The notes under the pieces were generated by a model. That model was not told the origin of the DNA, searched no databases, and saw only the letters and a list, made by a program, of their open reading frames with translations. The translations under genes and the position numbers were made by a program. This document shows, in pieces, positions 14,971-23,570 of a stretch of 26,975 bases of DNA (position 1 is the first letter of the stretch; the number at the start of each line of letters is the position of its first letter). The stretch is taken from positions 1-26,975 of the forward strand of contig CAZGSG010000042.1 in NCBI GenBank assembly GCA_964528095.1, written 5' to 3'. Origin of the DNA: CAZGSG01 sp964528095. Lineage in GTDB: Bacteria > Bacteroidota > Bacteroidia > Chitinophagales > Chitinophagaceae.

Positions 14971-16110
14971 ATGAAAATAGCAACGAAATTCATCCACGCA
15001 GGAGCAGAACCCGATCCTTCTACAGGAGCCATCATGACTCCTATTTATCAAACCTCTACCTATGTACAGGAAACTCCCGGAAAAAATAAAGGTTACGAAT
15101 ATGCGCGCAGCCAGAACCCTACGCGCAAGGCGCTGGAAGACGCGCTTGCAATAATAGAAAATGGGAAATATGGTTTGGCATTTAGTAGCGGTGTGGCCGC
15201 TACCGATGCAGTAATTAAATTATTATCTCCCGGCGATGAAGTGATTGCGGCAAGTGATATGTATGGTGGCACCTACCGTCTTTTTACCAAAATATTTGAA
15301 AAATTCGGGATAAAATTTCTTTATACCGATACCAGCAATCCTTCCAATATCAAAAAACTGATTACCCCGAATACAAAACTCATCTGGCTGGAAACGCCTA
15401 CCAATCCGTTGATGAATATTACTGATATCGCAGCAGTGGCCGCTATATCAAAAGAAGCAAAAACACTTTTATGCGTAGATAATACATTTGCTTCCCCTTA
15501 TTTGCAAAATCCGCTTGATCTTGGTGCCGATATCGTAATGCATTCTTCTACAAAATACCTGGGCGGTCATAGTGATGTTATCCAGGGCGCATTGGTCATG
15601 AATGACGCGGATCTGAGAGAAAAATTATACTTCATTCAAAAAAGTTGTGGTGCTGTACCAGGACCCATGGATTGTTTTCTGGTGCTACGCGGAATAAAAA
15701 CACTGCACCTGCGCATGCAGCAACATTGTATCAATGGGGAAAAAATTGCACATTGGCTCCGCAATAATGCAAAAGTTGATAAAGTATACTGGCCCGGTTT
15801 CGAAGACCATCCAGGTTATGCGATCGCAAAAAAACAAATGCGCGGATTTGGTGGTATGATCAGCTTTACCCTTAAGGATGAAAGCATTGCAAATGCTACC
15901 CGCGTCATGTCCTCTACAAAACTGTTTTCGCTGGCAGAAAGCCTCGGCGGCGTGGAATCACTTATCAACCACCCCGCCTCTATGACACATGCCTCTATTC
16001 CCAGGGAAGAACGGATAAAGAATGGGCTGGCCGACTCGCTGATAAGACTGAGCGTAGGCGTTGAAGATGCTGAAGACCTGATAGATGATTTAACGAAAGC
16101 GATCGGCTAA
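14971..16110 (+). CDS. Cystathionine gamma-synthase/lyase family PLP enzyme
   Basis: A 379-aa member of the Cys/Met metabolism PLP-dependent family (trans-sulfuration or direct sulfhydrylation of homoserine esters). Landmarks: YEYARSQNPTR (42-52; Tyr44/Arg46 contact PLP phosphate of the neighbouring subunit), FSSGVAA (71-77), SDMYGGTYRLF (95-105), ETPTNPLMN, Asp170 in CVDNTF (pairs with the PLP ring nitrogen), Lys195 in HSSTKYLGGHSDV (Schiff base), and the C-terminal SLGGVESLINHPASMTH and RLSVGVED. Sequence alone does not decide between gamma-synthase (MetB), gamma-lyase and O-succinylhomoserine sulfhydrylase. It is probably transcribed on its own. Confidence 0.92.
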   Translation: MKIATKFIHAGAEPDPSTGAIMTPIYQTSTYVQETPGKNKGYEYARSQNPTRKALEDALAIIENGKYGLAFSSGVAATDAVIKLLSPGDEVIAASDMYGGTYRLFTKIFEKFGIKFLYTDTSNPSNIKKLITPNTKLIWLETPTNPLMNITDIAAVAAISKEAKTLLCVDNTFASPYLQNPLDLGADIVMHSSTKYLGGHSDVIQGALVMNDADLREKLYFIQKSCGAVPGPMDCFLVLRGIKTLHLRMQQHCINGEKIAHWLRNNAKVDKVYWPGFEDHPGYAIAKKQMRGFGGMISFTLKDESIANATRVMSSTKLFSLAESLGGVESLINHPASMTHASIPREERIKNGLADSLIRLSVGVEDAEDLIDDLTKAIG

Positions 16111-16225
16111 ACTGGCAGTGACGAAATACCCGTAAATGTGCCGGCAAGAAATAAGCTGCTTTTTGGCATTGTATCTGCAAAGTATAGGGTGAGTAAATAA
16201 GTTTTCTCAATTAAATTAATCAACT

Positions 16226-16372
16226 ATGCTTTATATTATTGCGGTACTATTAATAATCGGGTGGGCGCTGGGTTACTTTGTTTTTTCAGCAACCGGCCTT
16301 ATACATGTTTTATTGGTGATAGCTATTGTTGCAATACTTTTACGCCTTATTCGTGGCGACAGAGCGCTTTAG
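16226..16372 (+). CDS. Small lmo0937-type membrane protein
   Basis: A 48-aa protein starting MLYIIAVLLIIGWALGYFVF, then SATGLIHVLLVIAIVAILLR and a basic LIRGDRAL end. The two hydrophobic helices separated by a Gly-Leu-Ile-His turn and the terminal RLIRG are the hallmark of the short lmo0937/DUF5670 membrane proteins, often stress-linked but of unknown function. The start is the first ATG after an AT-rich leader; the ORF is short but family resemblance is clear. A terminator follows at 16417. Confidence 0.85.
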   Translation: MLYIIAVLLIIGWALGYFVFSATGLIHVLLVIAIVAILLRLIRGDRAL

Positions 16373-16416
16373 CCAGATCAATATTTATATAAATACTATT
16401 GTCAAAATAGTTTCCG

Positions 16417-16455
16417 GAAGGTTGAGTAACTACCATTATTCAACCTTCTTTTTTT
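16417..16455 (+). terminator. Intrinsic terminator after the lmo0937-type gene
   Basis: Stem gaaggttga/tcaaccttc (16417-16425 with 16440-16448), 14-nt loop, then seven T residues ending immediately before the ATG at 16456. Textbook intrinsic terminator on the + strand. Confidence 0.88.
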
Positions 16456-16479
16456 ATGCCCCAGCGTTTACATTTGCAT

Positions 16480-17241
16480 ATGCCAGGCAGCGATCTACAA
16501 AAATTCCTTGATAAAAAAACAGAAGAACATAACCGGCCCTCTTTTATTAAAGATGATCCTGTTTGCATCCCACACCTGTTTAAGAAAAAACAGGATATCG
16601 AAATTGCAGGTTTTTTTGCTGCGATCTTCGCCTGGGGTAATCGTACTACCATCATCAATAAATCAAAAGAGTTGATGCAATTGATGAATATGCAGCCTTA
16701 TGATTTCTGTCTCCACCATACCACTAATGACCTGAAAAAACTGATCGGCTTCAAACACCGCACATTTAATGATACCGACCTTCTTTATTTTGTAGAGTTT
16801 TTCAAATCTCATTATACACGGCACAATAGTCTTGAAACAGCTTTCTTCATGCATGGCACTAATATGGAAGAAATGCTGACAGGGTTTCATCATTATTTTT
16901 TTTCGCTTGAAGATGTGCCTGCCAGAACAAAAAAACATATTGCCACGCCAGAAAGAGGGTCTACCTGCAAAAGATTGAATATGTTCCTTCGCTGGATGGT
17001 GAGGGCAGACAACAACGGGGTTGATTTTGGTATCTGGAAAAAAATCTCCCCGGCCCAGTTGATCTGCCCTGTAGATCTGCATGTAGCAAGAGTTGCAAAA
17101 AAATTCAGGTTGCTCACCCGCAAACAAATAGACTGGTCCGCAGCACTGGAACTCACGGCTAACTTAAGAAAATTTGATTCGCAAGATCCTGTCAGGTATG
17201 ATTTTGCCCTGTTTGCACTGGGAGCTGCGGAAAGACATTAG
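16480..17241 (+). CDS. TIGR02757 (DUF2400) family protein
   Basis: A conserved Bacteroidota protein of unknown function, 253 aa from the start chosen here. The family opening is (L)QKFLDKKTEEHNRPSFIKDDP, followed by CIPHLFKKKQDIEIAGFFAA and FAWGNRTTIINKSKELM. The C-terminal half (RLNMFLRWMVR, CPVDLHVARVAKKF, DPVRYDFALFALG) recalls helix-hairpin-helix DNA glycosylases, which is only a suggestion. I place the start at 16480 (MPGSDLQKFL): the in-frame ATG at 16456 directly abuts the U-tract of the upstream terminator and adds eight poorly conserved residues. TACATTTG (16469-16476) matches TAnnTTTG but lies too close to this start to be a standard promoter for it. Confidence 0.85.
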   Translation: MPGSDLQKFLDKKTEEHNRPSFIKDDPVCIPHLFKKKQDIEIAGFFAAIFAWGNRTTIINKSKELMQLMNMQPYDFCLHHTTNDLKKLIGFKHRTFNDTDLLYFVEFFKSHYTRHNSLETAFFMHGTNMEEMLTGFHHYFFSLEDVPARTKKHIATPERGSTCKRLNMFLRWMVRADNNGVDFGIWKKISPAQLICPVDLHVARVAKKFRLLTRKQIDWSAALELTANLRKFDSQDPVRYDFALFALGAAERH

Positions 17242-17246
17242 TGTTT

Positions 17247-17306
17247 ATCGCAAGAAGCGCAACACTCTGTTCGTAAATCGAACATTAGTATTGCGCTTCT
17301 TGCGAT
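17247..17306. terminator. Long convergent hairpin between TIGR02757 and beta-barrel genes
   Basis: A perfect 16-bp stem atcgcaagaagcgcaa / ttgcgcttcttgcgat (17247-17262 with 17291-17306) holds an inner 6-bp stem tgttcg/cgaaca (17268-17273 with 17279-17284). No U-tract on either side. It starts 6 bp after the TIGR02757 stop and 18 bp from the end of the beta-barrel gene, so it may end both transcripts or be a palindromic repeat. Confidence 0.65.
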
Positions 17307-17323
17307 TCGACATTGTTAATCCA

Positions 17324-20095
17324 CTAAAACAACATCATTCTTTCTCTTCCTCCTACTTTACCACTGAAGCTCCTGATATTATAAGTAAACGTAAGCAGGA
17401 AATAGCGTTGCAAAACAGTTGTCTCGTTATCCCTTATATAATTCTCCTGCACGGTGCGGTATACATTAATATTCTGGTTCAGCAGATCATACACAGAGAG
17501 CTTAAATTGTCCTTTATCGTTTTTAAGAAATAGAAAGTTGACAGCCGCGTTCCAGCGAAATACACTTTTTTGAATGCCTGCCGCCACCTGCGGGTTATGG
17601 GTATAATCGAGCGAACTCTCCCATACCCAATGTTTCGGCAGTCGTACTACCAATTCAGAAGAGGCTGAATGGCGTAAGACCTCAAGGCTTGGATATACAT
17701 TGCTCTGGTAGATACTTTTATTCCATCCGGGACTATATCGTTGATTAAGTTCTATTTTATCATCCCAGTTAAACGACCAGTTCAGCGAAGGGCCAATATT
17801 CCAGTTCTTTGTAATACTACGGTTTTGATTAACGATCACTAACCCCTGGTTGTATTGTATATAAGCAGCAACTCCCGCGGAAAATTTCCATTTCTGGCTA
17901 AATTTATATTGCTTACGCACACTACCACTACCATATACCCGCCAAACACCATCGGCATTTATAGGGCGTGACACCTGCACTCCATTTTCGTCTACAGAAC
18001 GCTCCCTTATTACCGCATTATTATTGATCGTGCCATTGAAATATGCATTATAATTCAGTGATTTTTTTACGTCATAGAAATAGGAGTTTAGCGAAATATT
18101 ATGAGATAAAGCTGGCTTCAGAGACGGATTGCCTAGCTGCAGGTACAATGGATTCGTATTGTTTACTACGGGTTGCAGATCCGTAGCAGACGGCTCGTTC
18201 ACTCCGATATTATAGTTAATATTCCATTTGTCGAGACCTATTGCCAGCGACGGTAATATATACAGGAAGTGCTGGTTAATATCAGGGTTTTTTCTAAATG
18301 TATTATCAATATTCAGCGCTTTTAAATTAATGGCCGGTGTAATATTGAATTTTTTGTACTTATACCGTAATCCCGCATTTGAAGTACTTCTAAGTCCGTT
18401 TCTTCTTAACCCATTGGTCAACGCGTCATTAAGAATCGTATACTCCCTGGTTGCAGGGTCATACTCATACGTATCTATATAATCCTTATTGTTGAAGAAT
18501 TCAATGCTTTGTGTAAACCGTAAAGAAAGCGCTTTGGAAATAGGCTCAGAATAGTTTGCATAAAAACTTCCACTGGTGTTCTTTTGGTCCTGATCTCTCA
18601 ATTGGTTAAGCTCAGATGTGGTGCCGGTCTTGTAAAATATATTATCCACGTCATTGAACTGTGAAATATCATTTGAATTATAATTAAAAGAAAATGTAGC
18701 ATACAAACTCCGGCCTGTTTTTTTAAATGACCGGTTATACGTCAGATTCTGTCCCATAGAGAATCCTTCGGTATTATTGCGCTGGCTATTATGGCTCTCG
18801 TTCAGCTGGTCCTCATAGTTACTGAATGAAACAGACTCAAATAATTTTTGAGAACGGCTTTTATTGAATATAAAGGACGGCCTGTACTCCAGTGTTGACA
18901 ACGAATCCAGTTTCCATTTCAGAAAAGCGGATACACGATGAGAGAAATCATTGTTTTCTCCGTTATTGGCATTCCTGGTTGTAAGGGTAGTATCATTAAA
19001 GAACTGCCTTGTATTGCTTTTGTCAGAAAGACGGGTATTGTTCTGCCCATAGAAATACTGAAGGCTTAGCGTAAGCTTATTACTGATGATCGTATTGGTA
19101 TTGATACCCGCACCGGAAGAACGAACGATCCCTTGTCCGAGGCCGCCAAAGGAAATATCATTCAATGCAAAACCTCCATCACTTGAAACCATCATGCTAT
19201 TGACGTTCGAACGGCTGAAACCACCTATGTTCATCACATCGGTCATGCTAAAACCCGATCTGTTCAGGTTGTTGCTATACCCAAGCAGGCTTACCTGGAG
19301 CGTGTCCCTGAACAGGTTTACAATACCGCCGGCTTCATAGCGGTCATCAGTACCCGCGCCTGCATATAGTTTTCCAAACCATCCCTGCCGGATACTTCTT
19401 TTTAGTTTAAGATTGATCACCACCCCCGCTTCGCCGGGAGAAAGATCCGGGTTACGCTGCATTTCTTCCTTATCGTCGGTGATTTGCACTTTATCTATAA
19501 TATTAGCAGGCAGGTTCTTACTGGCGATCTTGGGGTCTGTACCAAAAAACTCCTTGCTGTCAACCAGCATCTTGTTGGCCTTACGGCCATTCACCGTAAT
19601 ATTACCTTCCTTGTCAACATCCACACCCGGAAATTTTTTTAGCAGGTCCTCCACCAATGCGGTAGGTAGTGTTTTGAAAGCAGAGGCGTTGAATTCTATT
19701 GTATCCTTGCGATACACCACAGGTGGTCGCTCCGCAGTAACCAATACCTCATCGAGCTCCTTTACTTCAATATCCATTTTTATTTTCCTTATATCCAATA
19801 AGGCAGAATCACTGGTCAATGTAAATTCTTTTCTCCAGACCTGGTAACCACTAGCGGTAATAACAGCTCTCAACGCTTTATCAATCGGCAGACCAGGCAC
19901 TTTGAATTTTCCATCATCATCGCTGAGGCGATAGGTGATAATAGATGTGTCAGCAGCAGTAAATATTGTTATAGTAGCGTAGGGAATGCGTTTGGCTCCC
20001 GAAGTATCAACCAGGCTCCCGGAGAATTGCCCTTTGGATTGAGCGAATGACGAAACGGCAATAAAAAAGAAAAGGAGAAAAGAAAATATTCTCAT
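17324..20095 (-). CDS. Outer-membrane beta-barrel protein, TonB-receptor-like, copy A
   Basis: A 923-aa outer-membrane protein. Signal peptide MRIFSFLLFFFIAVSSFAQ; carboxypeptidase-regulatory-like Ig-fold domain about 22-105 (GSLVDTSGAKRIPYATITIF); plug-like region about 115-225 with ELDEVLVTAERPPVVYRKDT, ALVEDLLKKFPGVDVDKEGN and NLPANIIDKVQITDDKEE; then a long beta-barrel ending in GGRERMMLF, whose terminal Phe fits a beta-barrel assembly signal. No SusD-type partner gene is adjacent, so it is not a classical SusCD pair. The start is 20095, giving a clean signal peptide; the upstream in-frame ATG at 20146 would place 17 residues before it. Tandem paralog of copy B. Confidence 0.9.
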   Translation of the reverse strand: MRIFSFLLFFFIAVSSFAQSKGQFSGSLVDTSGAKRIPYATITIFTAADTSIITYRLSDDDGKFKVPGLPIDKALRAVITASGYQVWRKEFTLTSDSALLDIRKIKMDIEVKELDEVLVTAERPPVVYRKDTIEFNASAFKTLPTALVEDLLKKFPGVDVDKEGNITVNGRKANKMLVDSKEFFGTDPKIASKNLPANIIDKVQITDDKEEMQRNPDLSPGEAGVVINLKLKRSIRQGWFGKLYAGAGTDDRYEAGGIVNLFRDTLQVSLLGYSNNLNRSGFSMTDVMNIGGFSRSNVNSMMVSSDGGFALNDISFGGLGQGIVRSSGAGINTNTIISNKLTLSLQYFYGQNNTRLSDKSNTRQFFNDTTLTTRNANNGENNDFSHRVSAFLKWKLDSLSTLEYRPSFIFNKSRSQKLFESVSFSNYEDQLNESHNSQRNNTEGFSMGQNLTYNRSFKKTGRSLYATFSFNYNSNDISQFNDVDNIFYKTGTTSELNQLRDQDQKNTSGSFYANYSEPISKALSLRFTQSIEFFNNKDYIDTYEYDPATREYTILNDALTNGLRRNGLRSTSNAGLRYKYKKFNITPAINLKALNIDNTFRKNPDINQHFLYILPSLAIGLDKWNINYNIGVNEPSATDLQPVVNNTNPLYLQLGNPSLKPALSHNISLNSYFYDVKKSLNYNAYFNGTINNNAVIRERSVDENGVQVSRPINADGVWRVYGSGSVRKQYKFSQKWKFSAGVAAYIQYNQGLVIVNQNRSITKNWNIGPSLNWSFNWDDKIELNQRYSPGWNKSIYQSNVYPSLEVLRHSASSELVVRLPKHWVWESSLDYTHNPQVAAGIQKSVFRWNAAVNFLFLKNDKGQFKLSVYDLLNQNINVYRTVQENYIRDNETTVLQRYFLLTFTYNIRSFSGKVGGRERMMLF

Positions 20096-20125
20096 GCTAT
20101 TATTTTTGGCTATAAGACACAAGAT

Positions 20126-20140
20126 TACGAATTTTTCGTA
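20126..20140. promoter_or_regulatory. TACGAA-N3-TTCGTA dyad upstream of beta-barrel copy A
   Basis: A perfect 6-3-6 palindrome 31 bp before the start codon at 20095. A related dyad lies 34 bp before copy B (23177-23192). It is embedded in a larger inverted repeat aagattacg/cgtaatctt (20121-20129 with 20153-20161). A dimeric repressor site, for instance of a BlaI/MecI-type regulator, is one possibility; no such regulator gene is in the window. Confidence 0.5.
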
Positions 20141-20246
20141 GAACAAGTACCCCGTAATCTTTTTTATGAAATATTTTTGTTTTTGCTATACGAAACAAAT
20201 AAATATTTAATTACTAAGCCTTAATTCAAGCTCCCCTAAGTGACAG

Positions 20247-20332
20247 TGAATTAAAAATGCACCGTTCAAAACCGTAGTTCTTCAGGTGATATGGAGACTA
20301 TTTTTGAATTTTTACTTTTGAATTTTGAATTA
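20247..20332 (-). repeat. 85-bp dispersed repeat, copy 1
   Basis: The block from about 20247 to the beta-barrel B stop codon (20330-20332) matches, in reverse orientation, 23571-23654. The strongest part is 20288-20332: apart from a one-base gap and two mismatches it agrees with the reverse complement of 23571-23614 (core ggagactatttttgaa). The remainder is looser but alignable (aaaaatgc ... caaaa). Confidence 0.7.
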
Positions 20333-23143
20333 GAATAGCATGAACCGCTCTCTTCCGCCAACCTTTTTCTTTACACCGGCAGCCCTCACATTGTAAGTGA
20401 ATGTGGCCATAAAATATTGCCCTAATACATTATTCTGTGTAGTGGTAATCATATTCCTGCTGGCATTTACCCATACACTGTTGTTACGATTTAGTATATC
20501 AAAGACCGACAACTTAAGTACCCCTGTCTCGTCTTTTAGCATGGTAAAATTAAGTCCCGCGTTCCAGCGGATCACCTGCCTGGGTACGCCGGCAGGAACA
20601 TTGTCCGTATACGAAACAGAACATTGTGTTTCAACGATCACATGTTTGATCAGGCGTAATACAAGTTCATTGTCCCAGCCCGAATTCTGGATCTCCAGTT
20701 TTTTAAATATTGTATTGGTATAGCTGGTGAAATTGAAGCCTTTGCTGAAGCTTGTATTGTACTCCACTTTATCATTCCAGTTAAGATTTACGCCAACCCA
20801 ATGATTGAAATTAAAAGTGCTTTGCCAGCTTGTTTCGCTGTTATATAATAATTTGTTCCGGTTAAAATTATAATTAGCGCCCGTGTTCCAGGAGAAAATA
20901 AATTTTTGATTGTTCTTGTATTGTTTGTAAATATTATAGTTTATATAAAAATTGCTGCTGCCGTCCGCGTTTACCGGCGTGGTGGTTTGTACTCCTTTAT
21001 CGTTTACAGTTATACTTTGAATTACATCGTTGTTGGTAAATGAGCCATTCGCATATACGTTCGCATTGAGGCTACGCTTGGTATTATTATACTGGTAATT
21101 GACCGACAGGTTATTTCTTTCCATCGGCGTAAGGCTGGCATTCCCTCTAAAAATAAAATAAGGATTGGTATTGTCCCTTACCGGTATAAGGTTGGTATAA
21201 GCAGGCAGCACAATGTCTTTGCTATAATTAAGATTTAATTGTTTGTAAACAATACCCAGCACAGGCAGGATATTTGTCTGTTTCTGCCTGATGGGCGAAG
21301 GCAGCGATGCGAGATCATTATCCACGTATTGAACCAATGCTCTTACCGACGGCGTAATTAAGAAGGACTTCCATTTAATCTCAATTCCCGGGGTAACCAT
21401 AAAACGATTACTTGTTCTTTTGAAATTACTGCTCAGCGCCGGATTTAATTCATCGTAATCAGGCCCGCCATTTTTATTGAATGTGCTGACATTGTTATTC
21501 AGCTTTCCATATTCATATCTTCCATTTATTCTGAAAACAAGTTTTTTATTCAATGGATCGCTGTAATTAAAGCTTGCAGCGGCATCCGTTCTGGGTATAC
21601 GTTCCCGTCTTAACTGCGTAGCAGTACTGTCAAAGGGAGAAGGCTGGTAAAACCGGATATCCGTTTCGGTAGTATTGTCATTATACCGGTTATTCATATC
21701 CAGGTTATGATAAATAGTAAAACGGCGACCTGCTTTTTTTGCGGAGAGTTTTGTAATACTTGCCGAATGGCGGTAATAATAGGTGTTCCCCAGGTTGTTC
21801 TGCATTACAGCGCCATTGCTTAAGGGGCCGAGCTTATTGTTGTTGCTGATGATATCACTTATCCTGTCTTCATCGCTAATGCCTATCGTGTAGCCGGCAT
21901 TTAAAATAATATTAGTGAGCGAGTCGGGTTTTAATTTCGCACCGATGCCTATATTATGCGCATTCGTTACCACCCCTCCTGTTAGTTCCGTATTGGTATT
22001 TATTACTGTATCGGCACTGTATTGTTTGATATCGGTAATGGTTTTCCGATCAACCAGTATATTCCCATAAAAATACTGGGCAAAGAAAGAACGTTTTGTA
22101 TTCGGTGAATGGTTCAGGTTAAATCCTACCCCTTTACTGGTAGAGATGCCGCCATAGTTTTGCGCACCTCCAAAATTGACCCCATTGATAGAAAGACCAC
22201 TGCCTCCGCTATTGCTGTTCCAGATACTGATACTGCTGCTGAGGCTATTGCTTCTGCTTCGGTCAAGGCCACCGGCCTGCATTAACTCTGAAAAGCTGAA
22301 GCCAGCCTTGTTCATATTATTCGCATAGGCCAGTACACTTACCTGCAGGGTGTCCCGGTAGATATTTGCAATACCCCCGGCTTCGTACAATTTATCAGTG
22401 CCCGCGCCTGCATATAATTTTCCAAACCAACCTTTCTTCACACCTTTTTTCAAAGTGATATTAATGACCTTGCCTACATTATTAAGATTATCATCTCCAT
22501 TACGCAGCATCTCCTCTTTATCATCCGCTACCTGTACTTTATCAATAACATTTGCCGGCAAATTCCGGGTAGCCATCCGGGGATCATCCCCAAAAAATGT
22601 CTTTCCGTCAACAAGTATCCTGTTCACCGGTTTACCATTCACTATTATATTTCCATCTTTGTCCACCTGCACTCCGGGCAGTTTTTTCAACAGATCTTCA
22701 ACCAATGCGTTGGGTAATGTCTTAAATGCAGACGCATTAAACTCAATCGTATCTTTCTTATAAACAACCGGTGGTCTTTCTGCATAGATCACTACCTCAT
22801 CAAGCGATTTGGCATTGGGTAGCATATGGATTGTACCGAGATCTTCTATCGTATTACCAGCAGAGATCATAAATTCTTTACGATAAACCCAGTAGCCCGA
22901 GAAGGAAATGACCACCCGGCAATTAATATCAAGCGGAATGCCCGGTACTTTAAATTCTCCTTCAGGTGTACTCAGACGATAAGTGACCAATACCGTATCG
23001 GCAGCTTTAAAAACGGTGACCGTAGCCATTCCCAATGGCTGTTTAGAGGTAGAATCAAGGATTTTTCCCTTAAGCGTGCCCTGCCCGACCGAATATAGAC
23101 ATGTAAAAGCAATAAGCAGAAGCAGTAAAAACAATTTCCTCAT
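20330..23143 (-). CDS. Outer-membrane beta-barrel protein, TonB-receptor-like, copy B
   Basis: A 937-aa paralog of copy A with the same order: signal peptide (about 1-20, MRKLFLLLLLIAFTCLYSVG), carboxypeptidase-regulatory-like domain about 22-105 (GKILDSTSKQPLGMATVTVF), plug-like region (SLDEVVIYAERPPVVYKKDT, ALVEDLLKKLPGVQVDKDGN, NLPANVIDKVQVADDKEE) and barrel ending GGRERFMLF. The N-terminal 250 residues and the extreme C-terminus are the most alike, while the barrel loops differ, suggesting divergence of ligand or partner after duplication. A Ser/Gly-rich loop at about 295-335 is specific to this copy. Role in uptake or surface assembly is inferred from family; no energising or lipoprotein partner is adjacent. 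234 bp separate it from copy A, enough for a separate promoter. Confidence 0.9.
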   Translation of the reverse strand: MRKLFLLLLLIAFTCLYSVGQGTLKGKILDSTSKQPLGMATVTVFKAADTVLVTYRLSTPEGEFKVPGIPLDINCRVVISFSGYWVYRKEFMISAGNTIEDLGTIHMLPNAKSLDEVVIYAERPPVVYKKDTIEFNASAFKTLPNALVEDLLKKLPGVQVDKDGNIIVNGKPVNRILVDGKTFFGDDPRMATRNLPANVIDKVQVADDKEEMLRNGDDNLNNVGKVINITLKKGVKKGWFGKLYAGAGTDKLYEAGGIANIYRDTLQVSVLAYANNMNKAGFSFSELMQAGGLDRSRSNSLSSSISIWNSNSGGSGLSINGVNFGGAQNYGGISTSKGVGFNLNHSPNTKRSFFAQYFYGNILVDRKTITDIKQYSADTVINTNTELTGGVVTNAHNIGIGAKLKPDSLTNIILNAGYTIGISDEDRISDIISNNNKLGPLSNGAVMQNNLGNTYYYRHSASITKLSAKKAGRRFTIYHNLDMNNRYNDNTTETDIRFYQPSPFDSTATQLRRERIPRTDAAASFNYSDPLNKKLVFRINGRYEYGKLNNNVSTFNKNGGPDYDELNPALSSNFKRTSNRFMVTPGIEIKWKSFLITPSVRALVQYVDNDLASLPSPIRQKQTNILPVLGIVYKQLNLNYSKDIVLPAYTNLIPVRDNTNPYFIFRGNASLTPMERNNLSVNYQYNNTKRSLNANVYANGSFTNNDVIQSITVNDKGVQTTTPVNADGSSNFYINYNIYKQYKNNQKFIFSWNTGANYNFNRNKLLYNSETSWQSTFNFNHWVGVNLNWNDKVEYNTSFSKGFNFTSYTNTIFKKLEIQNSGWDNELVLRLIKHVIVETQCSVSYTDNVPAGVPRQVIRWNAGLNFTMLKDETGVLKLSVFDILNRNNSVWVNASRNMITTTQNNVLGQYFMATFTYNVRAAGVKKKVGGRERFMLF

Positions 23144-23176
23144 AGTTGTCGGTTGCGATTGAATAAAACACTAATA

Positions 23177-23197
23177 TACGACATAGTTCGTACGAAC
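23177..23197. promoter_or_regulatory. TACGAC-N4-TTCGTA dyad and gttcgtacgaac palindrome upstream of copy B
   Basis: A 12-bp perfect palindrome gttcgtacgaac (23186-23197) overlaps a TACGAC...TTCGTA dyad (23177-23192), 34 bp before the ATG at 23143. The same half-sites sit 31 bp before copy A. It lies between divergent genes and could also affect the small gene starting at 23246. Confidence 0.55.
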
Positions 23198-23245
23198 AAA
23201 CTCTTAGGTTTCCTTTAACATTTTCTTAATACCTTTCTTTTTCAA

Positions 23246-23563
23246 ATGGAAAATGAAGAAGCCATACAGGCCGCTGCTATAGAATTGGGCATCACCCTGC
23301 CGGAAAACAACTATTCCTTTTGGCACAACATACTCATAGAAAAAATAAACCAGTTGTTGCTCCATGATTTTGAAAAACTGGTTGGCATTCTTTACAGGAT
23401 CGACGTGAATGAAAAAAAACTAAAGCAACTTCTTGAAGGCAATGCGGGGCAGGATGCGGCGCCGCTTATTGCCGATCTGATCATCGAAAGACAGTTGCAG
23501 AAAATAGAATCACGCAAACGATACCATACAGATGGTCCGAAAGATGATGCGGAGAAATGGTAA
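23246..23563 (+). CDS. Conserved small soluble protein, unknown function
   Basis: A 105-aa, mostly helical, charged protein with no signal peptide or membrane segment. It contains LLLHDFEKLVGILYRIDVNE and KKLKQLLEGNAGQDAAPLIA, followed by LIIERQLQKIESRKRY. I recall this pattern from uncharacterised Bacteroidota proteins but can give no function. The start at 23246 is the first ATG after an A/T-rich leader shared with the divergent beta-barrel copy B. Repeat copy 2 follows its stop by 7 bp. Confidence 0.78.
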   Translation: MENEEAIQAAAIELGITLPENNYSFWHNILIEKINQLLLHDFEKLVGILYRIDVNEKKLKQLLEGNAGQDAAPLIADLIIERQLQKIESRKRYHTDGPKDDAEKW

Positions 23564-23570
23564 TTTTAAT

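Noticed and set aside
16469..16476. TACATTTG as promoter of the TIGR02757 gene
   Set aside because: It fits TAnnTTTG but lies only 3 bp before the chosen ATG and lacks a -33 box; most likely chance.
19413..19847. 144-aa open frame on the + strand inside beta-barrel copy A
   Set aside because: Antisense shadow of a strongly supported gene; low-complexity Ser/Leu composition, no domain.
20096..20146. Longer start of beta-barrel copy A at 20146
   Set aside because: It would put 17 residues before a clean signal peptide and would run through the TACGAA/TTCGTA dyad.
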